In this document: positions 43,230 to 51,783 of the stretch, in pieces | How positions within the stretch are numbered: position 1 is the stretch's first letter | Layout: every line of letters starts with the position of its first letter | Assembly (NCBI GenBank): GCA_947495775.1 | Contig: CANMAQ010000006.1 | Location: 124,001-188,000 of the forward strand | Source of the DNA: Jejuia algarum | GTDB taxonomy: Bacteria; Bacteroidota; Bacteroidia; Flavobacteriales; Flavobacteriaceae | Reading direction: 5' to 3' | Length of the DNA: 64,000 bases | Translations under genes and position numbers: made by a program | The notes under the pieces: model-generated | The model's database searches: none | What the model saw: only the letters and a program-made list of their open reading frames with translations | What the model was told of the DNA's origin: nothing

Positions 43230-43451
43230 TTACTTTTTTAACTTAAAAAAACGGTAATAGATATAAACGGCTAAACTCCCCACCAATAAATAGGGGATTG
43301 CCATAAGATATACAATGCCATTATTGATCCCTTCTGCGGTAGTTTGTCCCTGCTCATTCTCTAAAACGGCACGGCACATGGCACACTGGGCTTGTGTTTT
43401 AAACGTTAAAACAACAAAAAAGAAAAGGATATATAGGCGCTGTAGTTTCAT
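43230..43451 (-). CDS. Small membrane protein with CxxC, at the end of the oxidase assembly cluster
   Basis: A 73-residue protein with a signal peptide ending near KTQAQ, immediately followed by CAMC (C23 and C26), then a short polar stretch and one C-terminal membrane helix (YLMAIPYLLVGSLAVYIYYRF). I do not recognise a named family, though similar short proteins sit beside DUF420 and SCO genes in Bacteroidota. The periplasm-facing CxxC, in a copper-handling cluster, suggests metal or thiol chemistry, but this is inference. It lies 52 bases behind the DUF420 gene on the same strand. Confidence 0.7.
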   Translation of the reverse strand: MKLQRLYILFFFVVLTFKTQAQCAMCRAVLENEQGQTTAEGINNGIVYLMAIPYLLVGSLAVYIYYRFFKLKK

Positions 43452-43503
43452 TTATCAAATTTAAGTCGTTTAAGAGCAACATAAATACGTATGCGTCTAA
43501 AAA

Positions 43504-44034
43504 TTAGTAATACGGTGAAATCATAACATAAACCACAACACCTGTAATCGCGACATAAAGCCACAATGGGAAGGTTATTTTAGCTATTTTTTTATGTTTT
43601 TCGATATTATTCGTAATTGCTCTCACATATGTGATTAACACAAATGGAATCACAGCTATAGACAATAGAATGTGTGTTAGTAATATAAAATAGTACACGT
43701 ATTTAATAGCGCCTTCTCCACCGTACTTTGTAGAATCACTCGTCATATGGTACAAAACATATAGTACTAAAAACACAACAGACAACGCAATAGCGAGTTT
43801 CATTAAACGCTCATGTAAGGTTAAATTTTTATTTTTTATAGCGACAAATGCTGCAATAAGCACTACTGCGGTAAAAGCATTTATTGTAGCATATATTGGC
43901 GGTAAAAAGACAGGTAACTCTACATCTATCTTTACGCCAAAAAGAACTGCTACAGCCAAGGGAATAGCTATAGAGAGTACAACTATTAACGTGTTATACT
44001 TCTTTTCATTTAAAATTGTCTCTTCGTTATGCAT
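43504..44034 (-). CDS. DUF420 membrane protein of the oxidase cluster
   Basis: A 176-residue protein with five predicted helices and conserved histidines in VLYHMTSDSTKYGG, ILLTHILLSIAVIPF and IEKHKKIAKITFPLWLYV. This is the DUF420 family, placed beside cytochrome oxidase genes and related to the CtaM assembly factor of Firmicutes. It lies 48 bases behind the SCO gene and is probably in the same transcript. A role in heme-copper oxidase maturation is likely but not shown. Confidence 0.87.
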   Translation of the reverse strand: MHNEETILNEKKYNTLIVVLSIAIPLAVAVLFGVKIDVELPVFLPPIYATINAFTAVVLIAAFVAIKNKNLTLHERLMKLAIALSVVFLVLYVLYHMTSDSTKYGGEGAIKYVYYFILLTHILLSIAVIPFVLITYVRAITNNIEKHKKIAKITFPLWLYVAITGVVVYVMISPYY

Positions 44035-44082
44035 GGTGTCTGCTTTTAAACTCTCTTTTTATTAGACGTATCAGCTAGAAAA

Positions 44083-44817
44083 CTACTCATTCAATAATTT
44101 TCTAATATCTTCTTTTAAGGCACTAATTTGTTCTCTTACCCCATCATCATCTACTTGTTCTTCCTCAGATATAATTCCTGAATAATATATGATAGGATTG
44201 CCATTCTTATCTGCTCTACAACGTATATAACCTTGTTTGTCTACAAGTGCAAAATTCCCAGAATGCTCAAAACCTCCGGCCACGGCTTCATTTTCTGCTG
44301 CATAGATATAAAATCCTGTATTGGCTAAATCGTAAATAGCTTTTTGATCTCCTGTTAACAAATGCCAATTAGGGTTTGTAATATGGTAGGCTTCAGCATA
44401 ACTTTTTAAAACCTCTGGGGTGTCATGCTCTGGGTTTATGGTAAAAGACGCCACTCCAAAAGCTTTAAAGTCCTTAAATTCATTTTGAAGCTGTACTAGG
44501 TTAACCGTCATTCTTGGACATATCGTTGGGCAGGTCGTAAAGAAAAACTCAATAACGTACACTTTGCCTTCGTAAGCAGTGTTGCTAATGGTATCGCCCT
44601 GTTGATTTACGAAACGAAATGCAGGCACTTTACGTTTGTTTCCATTATTTTCTACATAAAGAAGCTGAGAGGGTATGCTTTTTTGATCGCTCCTACTCTC
44701 ATGACGCGTAATGTCATTATTTGTTATTCTATCCACTATTTTTGGCACAAAAAGAATTCCAAAAACGAGTATAATAAATGCAATACCTATATAAGAATAG
44801 TTAGTTTTCTTCATCAT
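44083..44817 (-). CDS. SCO family copper chaperone
   Basis: An N-terminal anchor (IGIAFIILVFGILFV) precedes a thioredoxin-fold domain with the copper ligands C96 and C100 in TTCPTICP and H185 in GGFEHSGNF. This is the complete SCO ligand set for loading the CuA site of cytochrome oxidase subunit II. Length is 244 residues. It overlaps the upstream gene by 17 bases. That neighbour is a paralogue without the ligands. Adjacent ATG codons begin the frame. Confidence 0.93.
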   Translation of the reverse strand: MMKKTNYSYIGIAFIILVFGILFVPKIVDRITNNDITRHESRSDQKSIPSQLLYVENNGNKRKVPAFRFVNQQGDTISNTAYEGKVYVIEFFFTTCPTICPRMTVNLVQLQNEFKDFKAFGVASFTINPEHDTPEVLKSYAEAYHITNPNWHLLTGDQKAIYDLANTGFYIYAAENEAVAGGFEHSGNFALVDKQGYIRCRADKNGNPIIYYSGIISEEEQVDDDGVREQISALKEDIRKLLNE

Positions 44818-45526
44818 TAGAGTTTATATCATCTGCTCTTCGCGTTGTAGAATTAAATTCACCTTTACGCTTCTGTCTGTATTCTGTAAAGATAATACGC
44901 AAGTCTTCGCTCATCTTATTCTTTATTGTTGCGACTTGAATGCAATTGTAGAAATTTAAGCCGTATACGGTCGTATTACGCTCTATTTCTTTATCGCTTC
45001 TATCATCTATACGCCCACGCTGATTTAAGTCCTTATCTACAATAAAAACAGTATCTGTGGCGTAATTAGCATCTAGGCTAATCCCGTGTTTTAAGCTTTT
45101 AAATACTTTAGAAATCGCATCTGGTGTTCCAAACACGAAATGCAAAAACCTTAAATCCTCGTAAAGGCTAATCTCTTTTCGCAGTGCTTGTACAGCTGCT
45201 TCTGTCCCTTTGGGCATAACGATAACAACTTGAAACTTTTTAAACCCTTTAAACTTATCGTACACCAGCTCTTTTAGGTTAGAAGCCGTTGTTAATTTGG
45301 TCATGGGTTTAGTTCCCAAAAAACCTAAAACAGTAATATGGTCTTTGAGTTGAATATCTGTTTTCGCATCTGAAGTGAACGCTCTTAAATCTAACACATC
45401 TTCATTTACAATATCTAGAGGATTGTAATTATGCGTTGCAGGATATAAAAACAATAGGAATGTAACGGGCAGAAAAAATAGAACGCCTAAAATAAAATAT
45501 ATGCCAATCTTCTTATAATTCATCAC
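44801..45526 (-). CDS. SCO-like protein lacking all copper ligands
   Basis: A 241-residue protein with one N-terminal helix (IYFILGVLFFLPVTFLLFLY) and a thioredoxin-like domain. Aligned with the adjacent SCO protein, the segment GFLGTKPMTKLTTASNL matches FFFTTCPTICPRMTVNL, so K73 and K77 replace the two copper cysteines. The later YATDTVFIVDKD matches EHSGNFALVDKQ, so A156 replaces the ligand histidine. It cannot bind copper in the SCO manner or act as a CxxxC thiol reductase. Co-expression with SCO by a 17-base overlap suggests a partner or regulatory role. It begins a segment after a terminator. Confidence 0.8.
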   Translation of the reverse strand: MMNYKKIGIYFILGVLFFLPVTFLLFLYPATHNYNPLDIVNEDVLDLRAFTSDAKTDIQLKDHITVLGFLGTKPMTKLTTASNLKELVYDKFKGFKKFQVVIVMPKGTEAAVQALRKEISLYEDLRFLHFVFGTPDAISKVFKSLKHGISLDANYATDTVFIVDKDLNQRGRIDDRSDKEIERNTTVYGLNFYNCIQVATIKNKMSEDLRIIFTEYRQKRKGEFNSTTRRADDINSNDEEN

Positions 45527-45581
45527 CTCAATACTATTAACGCGTTCGAGAGTTCGAAATGCGCTTTAAAATCACTTTTGC

Positions 45582-45615
45582 AAAAATAAAAAAGGTGGTT
45601 CTTAAAAACCACCTT
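45582..45615 (-). terminator. Intrinsic terminator after oxidase subunit IV
   Basis: AAGGTGGTT (45592-45600) pairs exactly with AACCACCTT (45607-45615) around a 6-base loop. On the minus strand it is followed by TTTTTTATTTTT. It separates the structural subunit genes from the SCO part of the cluster. Confidence 0.82.
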
Positions 45616-45644
45616 AACTTTATATTTTTAACACTTAATTGTGC

Positions 45645-46025
45645 TTAAAAATCTCTTTTGATATAACCTTGATCGTATACATCGAAAACATAACCACCTT
45701 CTTGTAATAAGATAAATACCAAATACGAGATTAAGAATATCGTCGTCCATACGACTGCACGTCTTAACCCTTTCACTTCATCACGCATGTGCATGAAATC
45801 CCAAGTGATGTAGTAGGCTTTAAATATGGTTAAAATGATGAAGATCCAGTTTAATATTTTCATACCTAAAACCTGTCCCATAGACCATTCTGGTTTTAAG
45901 ATTCCCAATACAACTTCAACTATTGTTACAATAGACAATAGGATTAAAACGCCCCATATTTTCTGAATATTTGACTTAAACTTTATTAATCCTCTAAATA
46001 TCTCTAATTTATGCTCGTGTGCCAT
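45645..46025 (-). CDS. Cytochrome c oxidase subunit IV family protein
   Basis: A 126-residue protein with three helices (IWGVLILLSIVTIVEVVLGIL, MKILNWIFIILTIFKAYYIT, AVVWTTIFLISYLVFILLQE) and the family segment FMHMRDEVKGLRRAV. It is a small accessory subunit of heme-copper oxidases. It lies 22 bases behind the long subunit III gene and ends the operon at a terminator. Confidence 0.92.
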   Translation of the reverse strand: MAHEHKLEIFRGLIKFKSNIQKIWGVLILLSIVTIVEVVLGILKPEWSMGQVLGMKILNWIFIILTIFKAYYITWDFMHMRDEVKGLRRAVVWTTIFLISYLVFILLQEGGYVFDVYDQGYIKRDF

Positions 46026-46047
46026 CTTTAAAATCTATTAATCTAAA

Positions 46048-47037
46048 TTATACTAAGTAGAAGAATGTGAATACAAATACCCAAACCAAATCTACAAAGT
46101 GCCAATACAATCCTACTTTCTCTACCATCTCATAATTCTTACGTCTTTCGTAAGTACCTATCACCACATTAAAGAATATAATGATATTAATGATAACTCC
46201 TGAAAATACGTGGAAACCGTGAAATCCTGTAATAAAGAAAAAGAAATCTGCGAATAATGGAGATCCATATTCATTCACTTGAAGGTTCGCACCTTCTACG
46301 ACACGTTTTCCATTCTTCATGATCTGCTCAAGAGAGGCTTCTCTTGAAAGCACTGTTTTCTCTCCATGTTCGTTAATGGTTTGTGTACGCACTAAAACAT
46401 CTTTATGGGCTTGTAAACCGTGAATAACTTCATCTACAGTATATGGTGGTAAGCTTGATTCGCCTACAAACCATAGCCCATTGCTACGTTCGTGTTGTAC
46501 ACGCTCGCCATGTGCATTTACAGCAATATCTCTAACAGCTACTCTTTTAAATTTCTGTTCGCCGTTTACATCTACATACTTTCCAAACTGTAAAATATTA
46601 CCACCTTTAGTTTGAACAGCACCATAATCGCCTTTTATAAATGTATTCCATTCCCAAGCTTGAGACCCTACAAATATCAAACCACCTATAATGGTTAAAA
46701 ACATGTAAGTAGTGACTTTCGATTTGTTTAAATGGTGCCCTGCATCTACTGCTAGTACCATAGTTACGGAAGACATAATTAATACAAATGTCATAAATGC
46801 CACATAGTACATTGGTGCGTCAACACCATGTAAAAAAGGAAAGTGTGTAAACACTTCATCTGCAATTGGCCATGCATCTATAAATTTAAATCTTGAAAAA
46901 CCGTAAGCGGCTAAAAAACCTGAAAAAGTTAATGCATCAGAGACGATGAAAAACCACATCATCATTTTACCATAACTTGCCTTGAGAGGTTCGTTGCCTC
47001 CACCCCAAGTTTTGCCTTCTGCTACTGCTGTACTCAT
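46048..47037 (-). CDS. Cytochrome c oxidase subunit III with large soluble insertion
   Basis: A 329-residue subunit III. The first helices (MMMWFFIVSDALTFSGFLAAY, YYVAFMTFVLIMSSVTMVL, YMFLTIIGGLIFVGSQAWEW) and the last (FFFFITGFHGFHVFSGV, VGLYWHFVDLVWVFVFTFFYL) are canonical. Between them, at about residues 137-258, sits a hydrophilic stretch of roughly 120 residues (for example FGKYVDVNGEQKFKRVAVRD), absent from the 193-residue paralogue encoded upstream. A -10-like TATTTTTG lies at 47073-47066. It is followed by subunit IV. Confidence 0.92.
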   Translation of the reverse strand: MSTAVAEGKTWGGGNEPLKASYGKMMMWFFIVSDALTFSGFLAAYGFSRFKFIDAWPIADEVFTHFPFLHGVDAPMYYVAFMTFVLIMSSVTMVLAVDAGHHLNKSKVTTYMFLTIIGGLIFVGSQAWEWNTFIKGDYGAVQTKGGNILQFGKYVDVNGEQKFKRVAVRDIAVNAHGERVQHERSNGLWFVGESSLPPYTVDEVIHGLQAHKDVLVRTQTINEHGEKTVLSREASLEQIMKNGKRVVEGANLQVNEYGSPLFADFFFFITGFHGFHVFSGVIINIIIFFNVVIGTYERRKNYEMVEKVGLYWHFVDLVWVFVFTFFYLV

Positions 47038-47175
47038 ATATAATGGTTGTTATTTAAAAGTTGCACAAAAATAATCAATTTATTTATCTAACGAAATATC
47101 ACTTGCTGAATTTTAAATTCTATAAATCCCTGTAGTGCAGTGCTATCACCAGAGTTTCATTAAATTTATTCAAAA

Positions 47176-47757
47176 TCACTTCACAAAATACAAGAACAGG
47201 AAGAGATAAACCCATAGTATATCTACAAAATGCCAAAAGGTTGCTGCCAGTTCCATACCCAACATATCGGTCGCGTTGTATTTCTGTTTAAAATGATTAT
47301 AAATTACAACCAATAGACAAATTAGCCCTACTGCGATATGTAAAATATGCACAAATGCGATAAGATAAATATAAGATAGGGTTACATTACTAGTTGGCCC
47401 TGTGAAATTATAGCCCATCGCAATGATATCTTGAAAACCCGAAAGTTGATTTAAGATAAAAACAATCCCTAAAATAAAGGTGATGCTAAGTAAAATAGAC
47501 GTTGTTTTTCTATCGCCTTTTTGCAATGCTTTTTTAGCAAAAATAAAAGTAATGCTACTTATTACGATTACAATAGTACTGATCGTAAACGCAACTGGCA
47601 ATTCAAAATCTGTAGCCCAATCTGGTCTTGACTTGCTCACCAAGAAGGCACTTGTCCACCCCCCAAAAGACATGATTAACGACATGATTCCAAACCAAAG
47701 CATCATTTTTTTTGCTCTGTTATTTTTTTCTTGAGGTGTTCCTTGAGTTAAATCCAT
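47176..47757 (-). CDS. Cytochrome c oxidase subunit III family protein, short form
   Basis: A 193-residue heme-copper oxidase subunit III with five helices, including MMLWFGIMSLIMSFGGWTSAF and the closing ATFWHFVDILWVYLFLFLYF, which holds the conserved WHFVD motif. It starts 1 base after the cyoE stop. A pair of subunit III genes, one short and one long, is usual in Bacteroidota. A 138-base gap separates it from the long form. Confidence 0.92.
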   Translation of the reverse strand: MDLTQGTPQEKNNRAKKMMLWFGIMSLIMSFGGWTSAFLVSKSRPDWATDFELPVAFTISTIVIVISSITFIFAKKALQKGDRKTTSILLSITFILGIVFILNQLSGFQDIIAMGYNFTGPTSNVTLSYIYLIAFVHILHIAVGLICLLVVIYNHFKQKYNATDMLGMELAATFWHFVDILWVYLFLFLYFVK

Positions 47758-47758
47758 C

Positions 47759-48652
47759 TTAGCTTATAAATTTGTCAACAACATATATTATTTGTACCAA
47801 CGTAATGTAAGAGACACTAACTAACATGAGTTGTCGCGCTGCTTTTTCAGTCATTTTTTTAAATAATCTTATAGCGTAGTACAGCATCCAAAGTCCTGCT
47901 AAAAACACGAGAATTGCAGAAACCACAGAGAGCCCTAAGCGTCCTGTAAAACCAAATACAGGAATAACAGATACGATAATCGTCCAAATGGTATACATAA
48001 TTGTTTGTACGGCGGTTCCTTTGTCTTGTTTTCCTGTTGGCAGCATATAAAAACCGCCTTTTTTGTAATCATGAAACAAAAACCAACCAATGGCCCAAAA
48101 ATGAGGGAATTGCCAAAAGAACTGTAATGCAAATAAGGTGCCTGGCTCTATTCCAAAATCATCTGTTGCAGCCACCCATCCTAACATAAATGGGATGGCT
48201 CCAGGTATAGCACCAACAAAAACAGCTAGAGGTGTTTTTGTTTTTAAAGGGGTATATGCACAGGTGTACAAGAATATAGAAATTGCACCAAACATTGCTG
48301 TTTGTTTATTAATGCTATATAAAATAACAATTCCCAATACAGTAAATAACGAGGCTATTATAAATGCTGTGGTCACAGACATACGCCCAGAGGGTACAGG
48401 TCTGTTTTTAGTACGATCCATTAAGGCGTCTAAATCTTTTTCTATAATTTGATTATAGGCATTAGAAGCGCCTACCATAAAATACCCTCCTAAGGCTAAC
48501 AATACTAATGTTTTTAAACTTACAGTATCTACGCCTAACAAATACCCTGCTAAAGAAGAAAACACAACACTTAATGCCAAACGCATTTTGGTGATCTCTT
48601 TAAAATCAGAAATAACTGAGGGTGTTGTAGTTGCTGTCTTGGTCTGGCTCAA
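47759..48652 (-). CDS. cyoE: Protoheme IX farnesyltransferase (heme O synthase)
   Basis: CyoE converts heme B to heme O for the oxidase by adding a farnesyl group. It has about nine helices with the prenyltransferase motif NQIIEKDLDALMDRTKNRP. The frame is open to a TTG at 48691, but that codon lies inside the promoter -10 box TATCTTTG. The start is therefore placed at TTG 48652, giving MSQTKTATTTPSVISDFKE and 297 residues. The N-terminus SVISDFKEITKMRLALSVVFSS fits the family. It heads the oxidase operon. Confidence 0.92.
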   Translation of the reverse strand: MSQTKTATTTPSVISDFKEITKMRLALSVVFSSLAGYLLGVDTVSLKTLVLLALGGYFMVGASNAYNQIIEKDLDALMDRTKNRPVPSGRMSVTTAFIIASLFTVLGIVILYSINKQTAMFGAISIFLYTCAYTPLKTKTPLAVFVGAIPGAIPFMLGWVAATDDFGIEPGTLFALQFFWQFPHFWAIGWFLFHDYKKGGFYMLPTGKQDKGTAVQTIMYTIWTIIVSVIPVFGFTGRLGLSVVSAILVFLAGLWMLYYAIRLFKKMTEKAARQLMLVSVSYITLVQIIYVVDKFIS

Positions 48653-48688
48653 AATATTAATGTATTTTACCGTTTTTAAACGCGAGTG

Positions 48689-48719
48689 CAAAGATACTCC
48701 ATAAAACCTATTTGACCAA
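48689..48719 (-). promoter_or_regulatory. Promoter of cyoE and the oxidase operon
   Basis: On the minus strand TTG (48719-48717), a 20-base spacer and TATCTTTG (48696-48689) match the Bacteroidota promoter pattern. The transcript would begin near 48684, about 30 bases ahead of the TTG start at 48652. This rules out the longer cyoE reading. Confidence 0.62.
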
Positions 48720-48767
48720 TCTTAACGAGATTTTTAATATCTTTAGCTATAATCAAAAATTGCTTCT

Positions 48768-49658
48768 ATGCCTATAGCTTCCTTTTTCAAACCAATCGCT
48801 CTATTCTCTTGTTTTTCTTTTAGCCTTTTTAGCAGTGCACAATCAAATTTTGATGCTGTTTCTATAACTGCAACACCACTTTCTAATAGCATTTATATGT
48901 TGGAAGGTGCTGGAGGTAATATTGGTGTTTCTGTTGGTGATGAGAGTATCACGATAATAGACAACCAATTTGCACCGCTCACTACTAAAATTCTAAAAAC
49001 ACTAAAAACCATTAGTAATGCTCCAGTTAAAGTCGTTATCAACTCGCATCACCATGGTGATCACACGGGGGGTAACTCTAATTTCGAAAAACAGGGCGCC
49101 ACTATTATGGCTCACGAAAATGTAAAAAAGCGTTTAAAAGCTAAAGCCCAAAAAACAGGCTTACCCGTCATTACATATCGCGACAAACTGCACATCAATA
49201 TAAACGATGAGGATGTATTTATATTCCATGTTGACAATGCGCATACGGATGGAGATTCTATGTTGTATTTCACAGAAAACAATGTATTACATACCGGAGA
49301 TACGTTTTTTAATGGGCGCTATCCTTACATCGACCTCAATTCTGGCGGTAGTGTAAACGGTTACATTAACGCGGTAAAAGCAGGCGTCATGTTAACCGAT
49401 GCTAAGACCAAAATTATACCAGGTCATGGCAAACTGGCTTCTAAAAAAGACTATCAAGCCTTTTTAACAATGTTAGAAGATTTAAAATCTAAGGTTTTGA
49501 TTGAAATTGCCAATGGAAAAACAGAGGACGATATTGCTGCCAACACCGCTATCACCAAGACCTATGATGCCTTAAACTACGGGTGTTGCTTCGTGACTTC
49601 TGAAAAGATACGCCGTGTTTTTTACAAAAGCCTTTCAAATAAAACCTTAAAATTATAA
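48768..49658 (+). CDS. Secreted MBL-fold metallo-hydrolase
   Basis: A signal peptide (about residues 1-24, FSLFSSAQ) is followed by a metallo-beta-lactamase fold. The zinc motif HHHGDH gives H94, H96, D98 and H99, with the further ligands in VDNAHTDGDSMLYF (H near 164), HTGDTFFNGRYPYID and IIPGHGKL. The QXX-type beta-lactamase activity cannot be assumed, because the periplasmic MBL family is broad. It is a single-gene unit, divergent from cyoE and converging on the RemB-like gene with 16 bases between stops. Confidence 0.88.
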   Translation: MPIASFFKPIALFSCFSFSLFSSAQSNFDAVSITATPLSNSIYMLEGAGGNIGVSVGDESITIIDNQFAPLTTKILKTLKTISNAPVKVVINSHHHGDHTGGNSNFEKQGATIMAHENVKKRLKAKAQKTGLPVITYRDKLHININDEDVFIFHVDNAHTDGDSMLYFTENNVLHTGDTFFNGRYPYIDLNSGGSVNGYINAVKAGVMLTDAKTKIIPGHGKLASKKDYQAFLTMLEDLKSKVLIEIANGKTEDDIAANTAITKTYDALNYGCCFVTSEKIRRVFYKSLSNKTLKL

Positions 49659-49674
49659 AGGTTTCCTTTTTGAG

Positions 49675-51783
49675 TTAAAAATCGAAATACCAATTAAACA
49701 AGTCGGTACGCACACCAAAGCTTAGCCAAACCGTGTCGTTTTTAAAAGTCTCTGCCGTTGTAAAATCAGGATCGAAACTGCGGTATGTTAGATCTACAAA
49801 CAGTTTTAAATTAGAGGCTGGGTTAATCAAATACCCCGCCTTTAAGTTCGCATAAAGACTTTTTGTAGCATTACCTTGCCCTACTTCTACACCTGTATCG
49901 AAAGGGCGATCTTCTTCATCTCTAAAAATATCTCCTCCATAACTAAAGGTATCGGTATCTGTATTAAAATCTAAACCACGCTCTCCTAATATCGCTTTAG
50001 CATCTCCAAACCAACGTTTATACCTGTAACGCCCAATAAGTATCAATTCGCTAAAATTTGCACCCCATAAATGCGCTAGAGATTGATTGTTATGCGCATA
50101 ATTTAAAACAATAGTATTATGCGAATAAGTATAAGGTCTTACGCGGTTATACTCCAATTGCAAATAGAGGTTCTTAACGTTAAGTGCGTTATAGTATTTC
50201 AGTCCAAGTTGGTATCCATATTTGTTTTTCCAACTCTTTTCACCTCCTGTGATGTCTCCTAGTGAAAATTCATCCAATATAAACTGGCTATATACATTTA
50301 CATTATCGCTAAATTTATACTTCGCAGATGCTCCTAACAAAGCATTTCCGGCACCTTGCCCCGTACCAAATTCGATAGCGCGGTAAAAGATAATTGGATT
50401 TACATAATTTAAATCGAAACCCCGGTCATTACTATTCGTCCAAAGCACAGACTCAAACAAGCCTACGTTTAACCGTTTTGAAGCGTTCCAACTCAAATAA
50501 TGATTGGCCACATATTTGGTTAAAAAGGCTTTATCTTCAATAACCTCATCCCTCACATCTCGTAAAGACATAAAGGTATTGGTATACTTAAGTTTCCAAA
50601 ATGTAGTATTGATTTTAAAAAAAGGATGAGGACTTGCCACGTCGCTAAACAATAAAGAGCGGTAACCGTCACCTATAAAATTTTTACCGTGACCGAATTG
50701 CAAATTCAAAAACGCATTTGGAGAATACGATAAATAAGCTTCTGCTACGGGATAATCGAAGGCATCTTCTTTAAAGCGTTTTGCAATACCTCGCCCTGGA
50801 ATAAGCGCAGGATCTGGCCCTGATGCCCTGATGCTTTCCGCGTAACGGTTTACATAATCTGCAAAACGGCCTTGACTTTCAAAAATGGTGCTGTAAAAAT
50901 TAAACTTTTTACCCAAACCACCTTGTATCAAAACACCTCTGGTGTTGTTAAAGGTTGACGAAAAATCTGCATCAAAATCTTTACCCGTTTGCACATCTAA
51001 AATAGGATCTATAGTAAACCAATAGTCATTGCCTTGTACCTGAACCAAGTGTTCATTCCAAAGTTTTCTTCCCAACCAACTGTCTGCTGGTTTTTTCAAC
51101 GCTTCACGTTCGGCTTCAAAATCATGATATTTAGAAACCTCCGCATATAAAAAGGGTTTTGATGCGGTATGGCTGTTCGCGCCTACAACATTTAGTGCCC
51201 TATCGAATCTCGCATAATCACTGTGCGTAAATTGAATATTTAACTGGCTTGTTAAGGCTTTATTGGTATACGCTGTAAGGGTATTATTAACACTATCAAA
51301 TTCACGTTTGGCCGCTAATTCGCGTTGCGAAATAACATTTGTTTGTGCTTTTGATAGATCTTTAGCAGTGGTAAATTTAAAACGGTCTAGAGGTATGCCT
51401 ATCGCAATAGAGTACTGCTTAAAAACCTTTCTCCCACTGTAGGTTGCAGGTGCTATCTTAGGCAATTTAGCAAACACGCGCTTTGTTTCATCTTTTAAAG
51501 CATTATCTATGGCATCGACATACATAACTCTAAAATGCCCTGTAGTATCCACTTCGAATAAAGCAACAGCTTCACCTTCATATTTTTTTGCCTTAAGAGA
51601 TTCTGGAACTTTAAAATTTTCTTTTATGTGTCGAAATACCTGTTCGTCAAAACAGTGTTGTAGATCTTCTATTTTAGAACGATCGCATTCTGAAAAAACA
51701 GGAGGTCTTTCATATAAACTATTCTCTTGGGCAAAGCCTATCAATTGAAACAGAAGTACTAGAGGGGCTACAAATCGCTTCAT
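49675..51783 (-). CDS. Outer-membrane barrel protein, RemB-like (gliding motility)
   Basis: A 702-residue protein with a signal peptide (LLFQLIGFAQ). Residues about 25-135 form a TonB-C-like domain: RPPVFSECDR with C33 and C44, ALFEVDTTGHFRVMYVDA, and ETKRVFAKLPKIAPATYSG. The rest is beta-barrel-like with WLGRKLWNEHLVQVQGNDYWF, FLNLQFGHGKNFIGDGYRSL and a final VRTDLFNWYFDF. The overall plan fits RemB, a gliding-related outer-membrane protein of Flavobacterium johnsoniae, but I judge this from memory of the family. A capsule-assembly-type barrel is the other possibility. Two tonB genes follow upstream on the same strand. Confidence 0.65.
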   Translation of the reverse strand: MKRFVAPLVLLFQLIGFAQENSLYERPPVFSECDRSKIEDLQHCFDEQVFRHIKENFKVPESLKAKKYEGEAVALFEVDTTGHFRVMYVDAIDNALKDETKRVFAKLPKIAPATYSGRKVFKQYSIAIGIPLDRFKFTTAKDLSKAQTNVISQRELAAKREFDSVNNTLTAYTNKALTSQLNIQFTHSDYARFDRALNVVGANSHTASKPFLYAEVSKYHDFEAEREALKKPADSWLGRKLWNEHLVQVQGNDYWFTIDPILDVQTGKDFDADFSSTFNNTRGVLIQGGLGKKFNFYSTIFESQGRFADYVNRYAESIRASGPDPALIPGRGIAKRFKEDAFDYPVAEAYLSYSPNAFLNLQFGHGKNFIGDGYRSLLFSDVASPHPFFKINTTFWKLKYTNTFMSLRDVRDEVIEDKAFLTKYVANHYLSWNASKRLNVGLFESVLWTNSNDRGFDLNYVNPIIFYRAIEFGTGQGAGNALLGASAKYKFSDNVNVYSQFILDEFSLGDITGGEKSWKNKYGYQLGLKYYNALNVKNLYLQLEYNRVRPYTYSHNTIVLNYAHNNQSLAHLWGANFSELILIGRYRYKRWFGDAKAILGERGLDFNTDTDTFSYGGDIFRDEEDRPFDTGVEVGQGNATKSLYANLKAGYLINPASNLKLFVDLTYRSFDPDFTTAETFKNDTVWLSFGVRTDLFNWYFDF

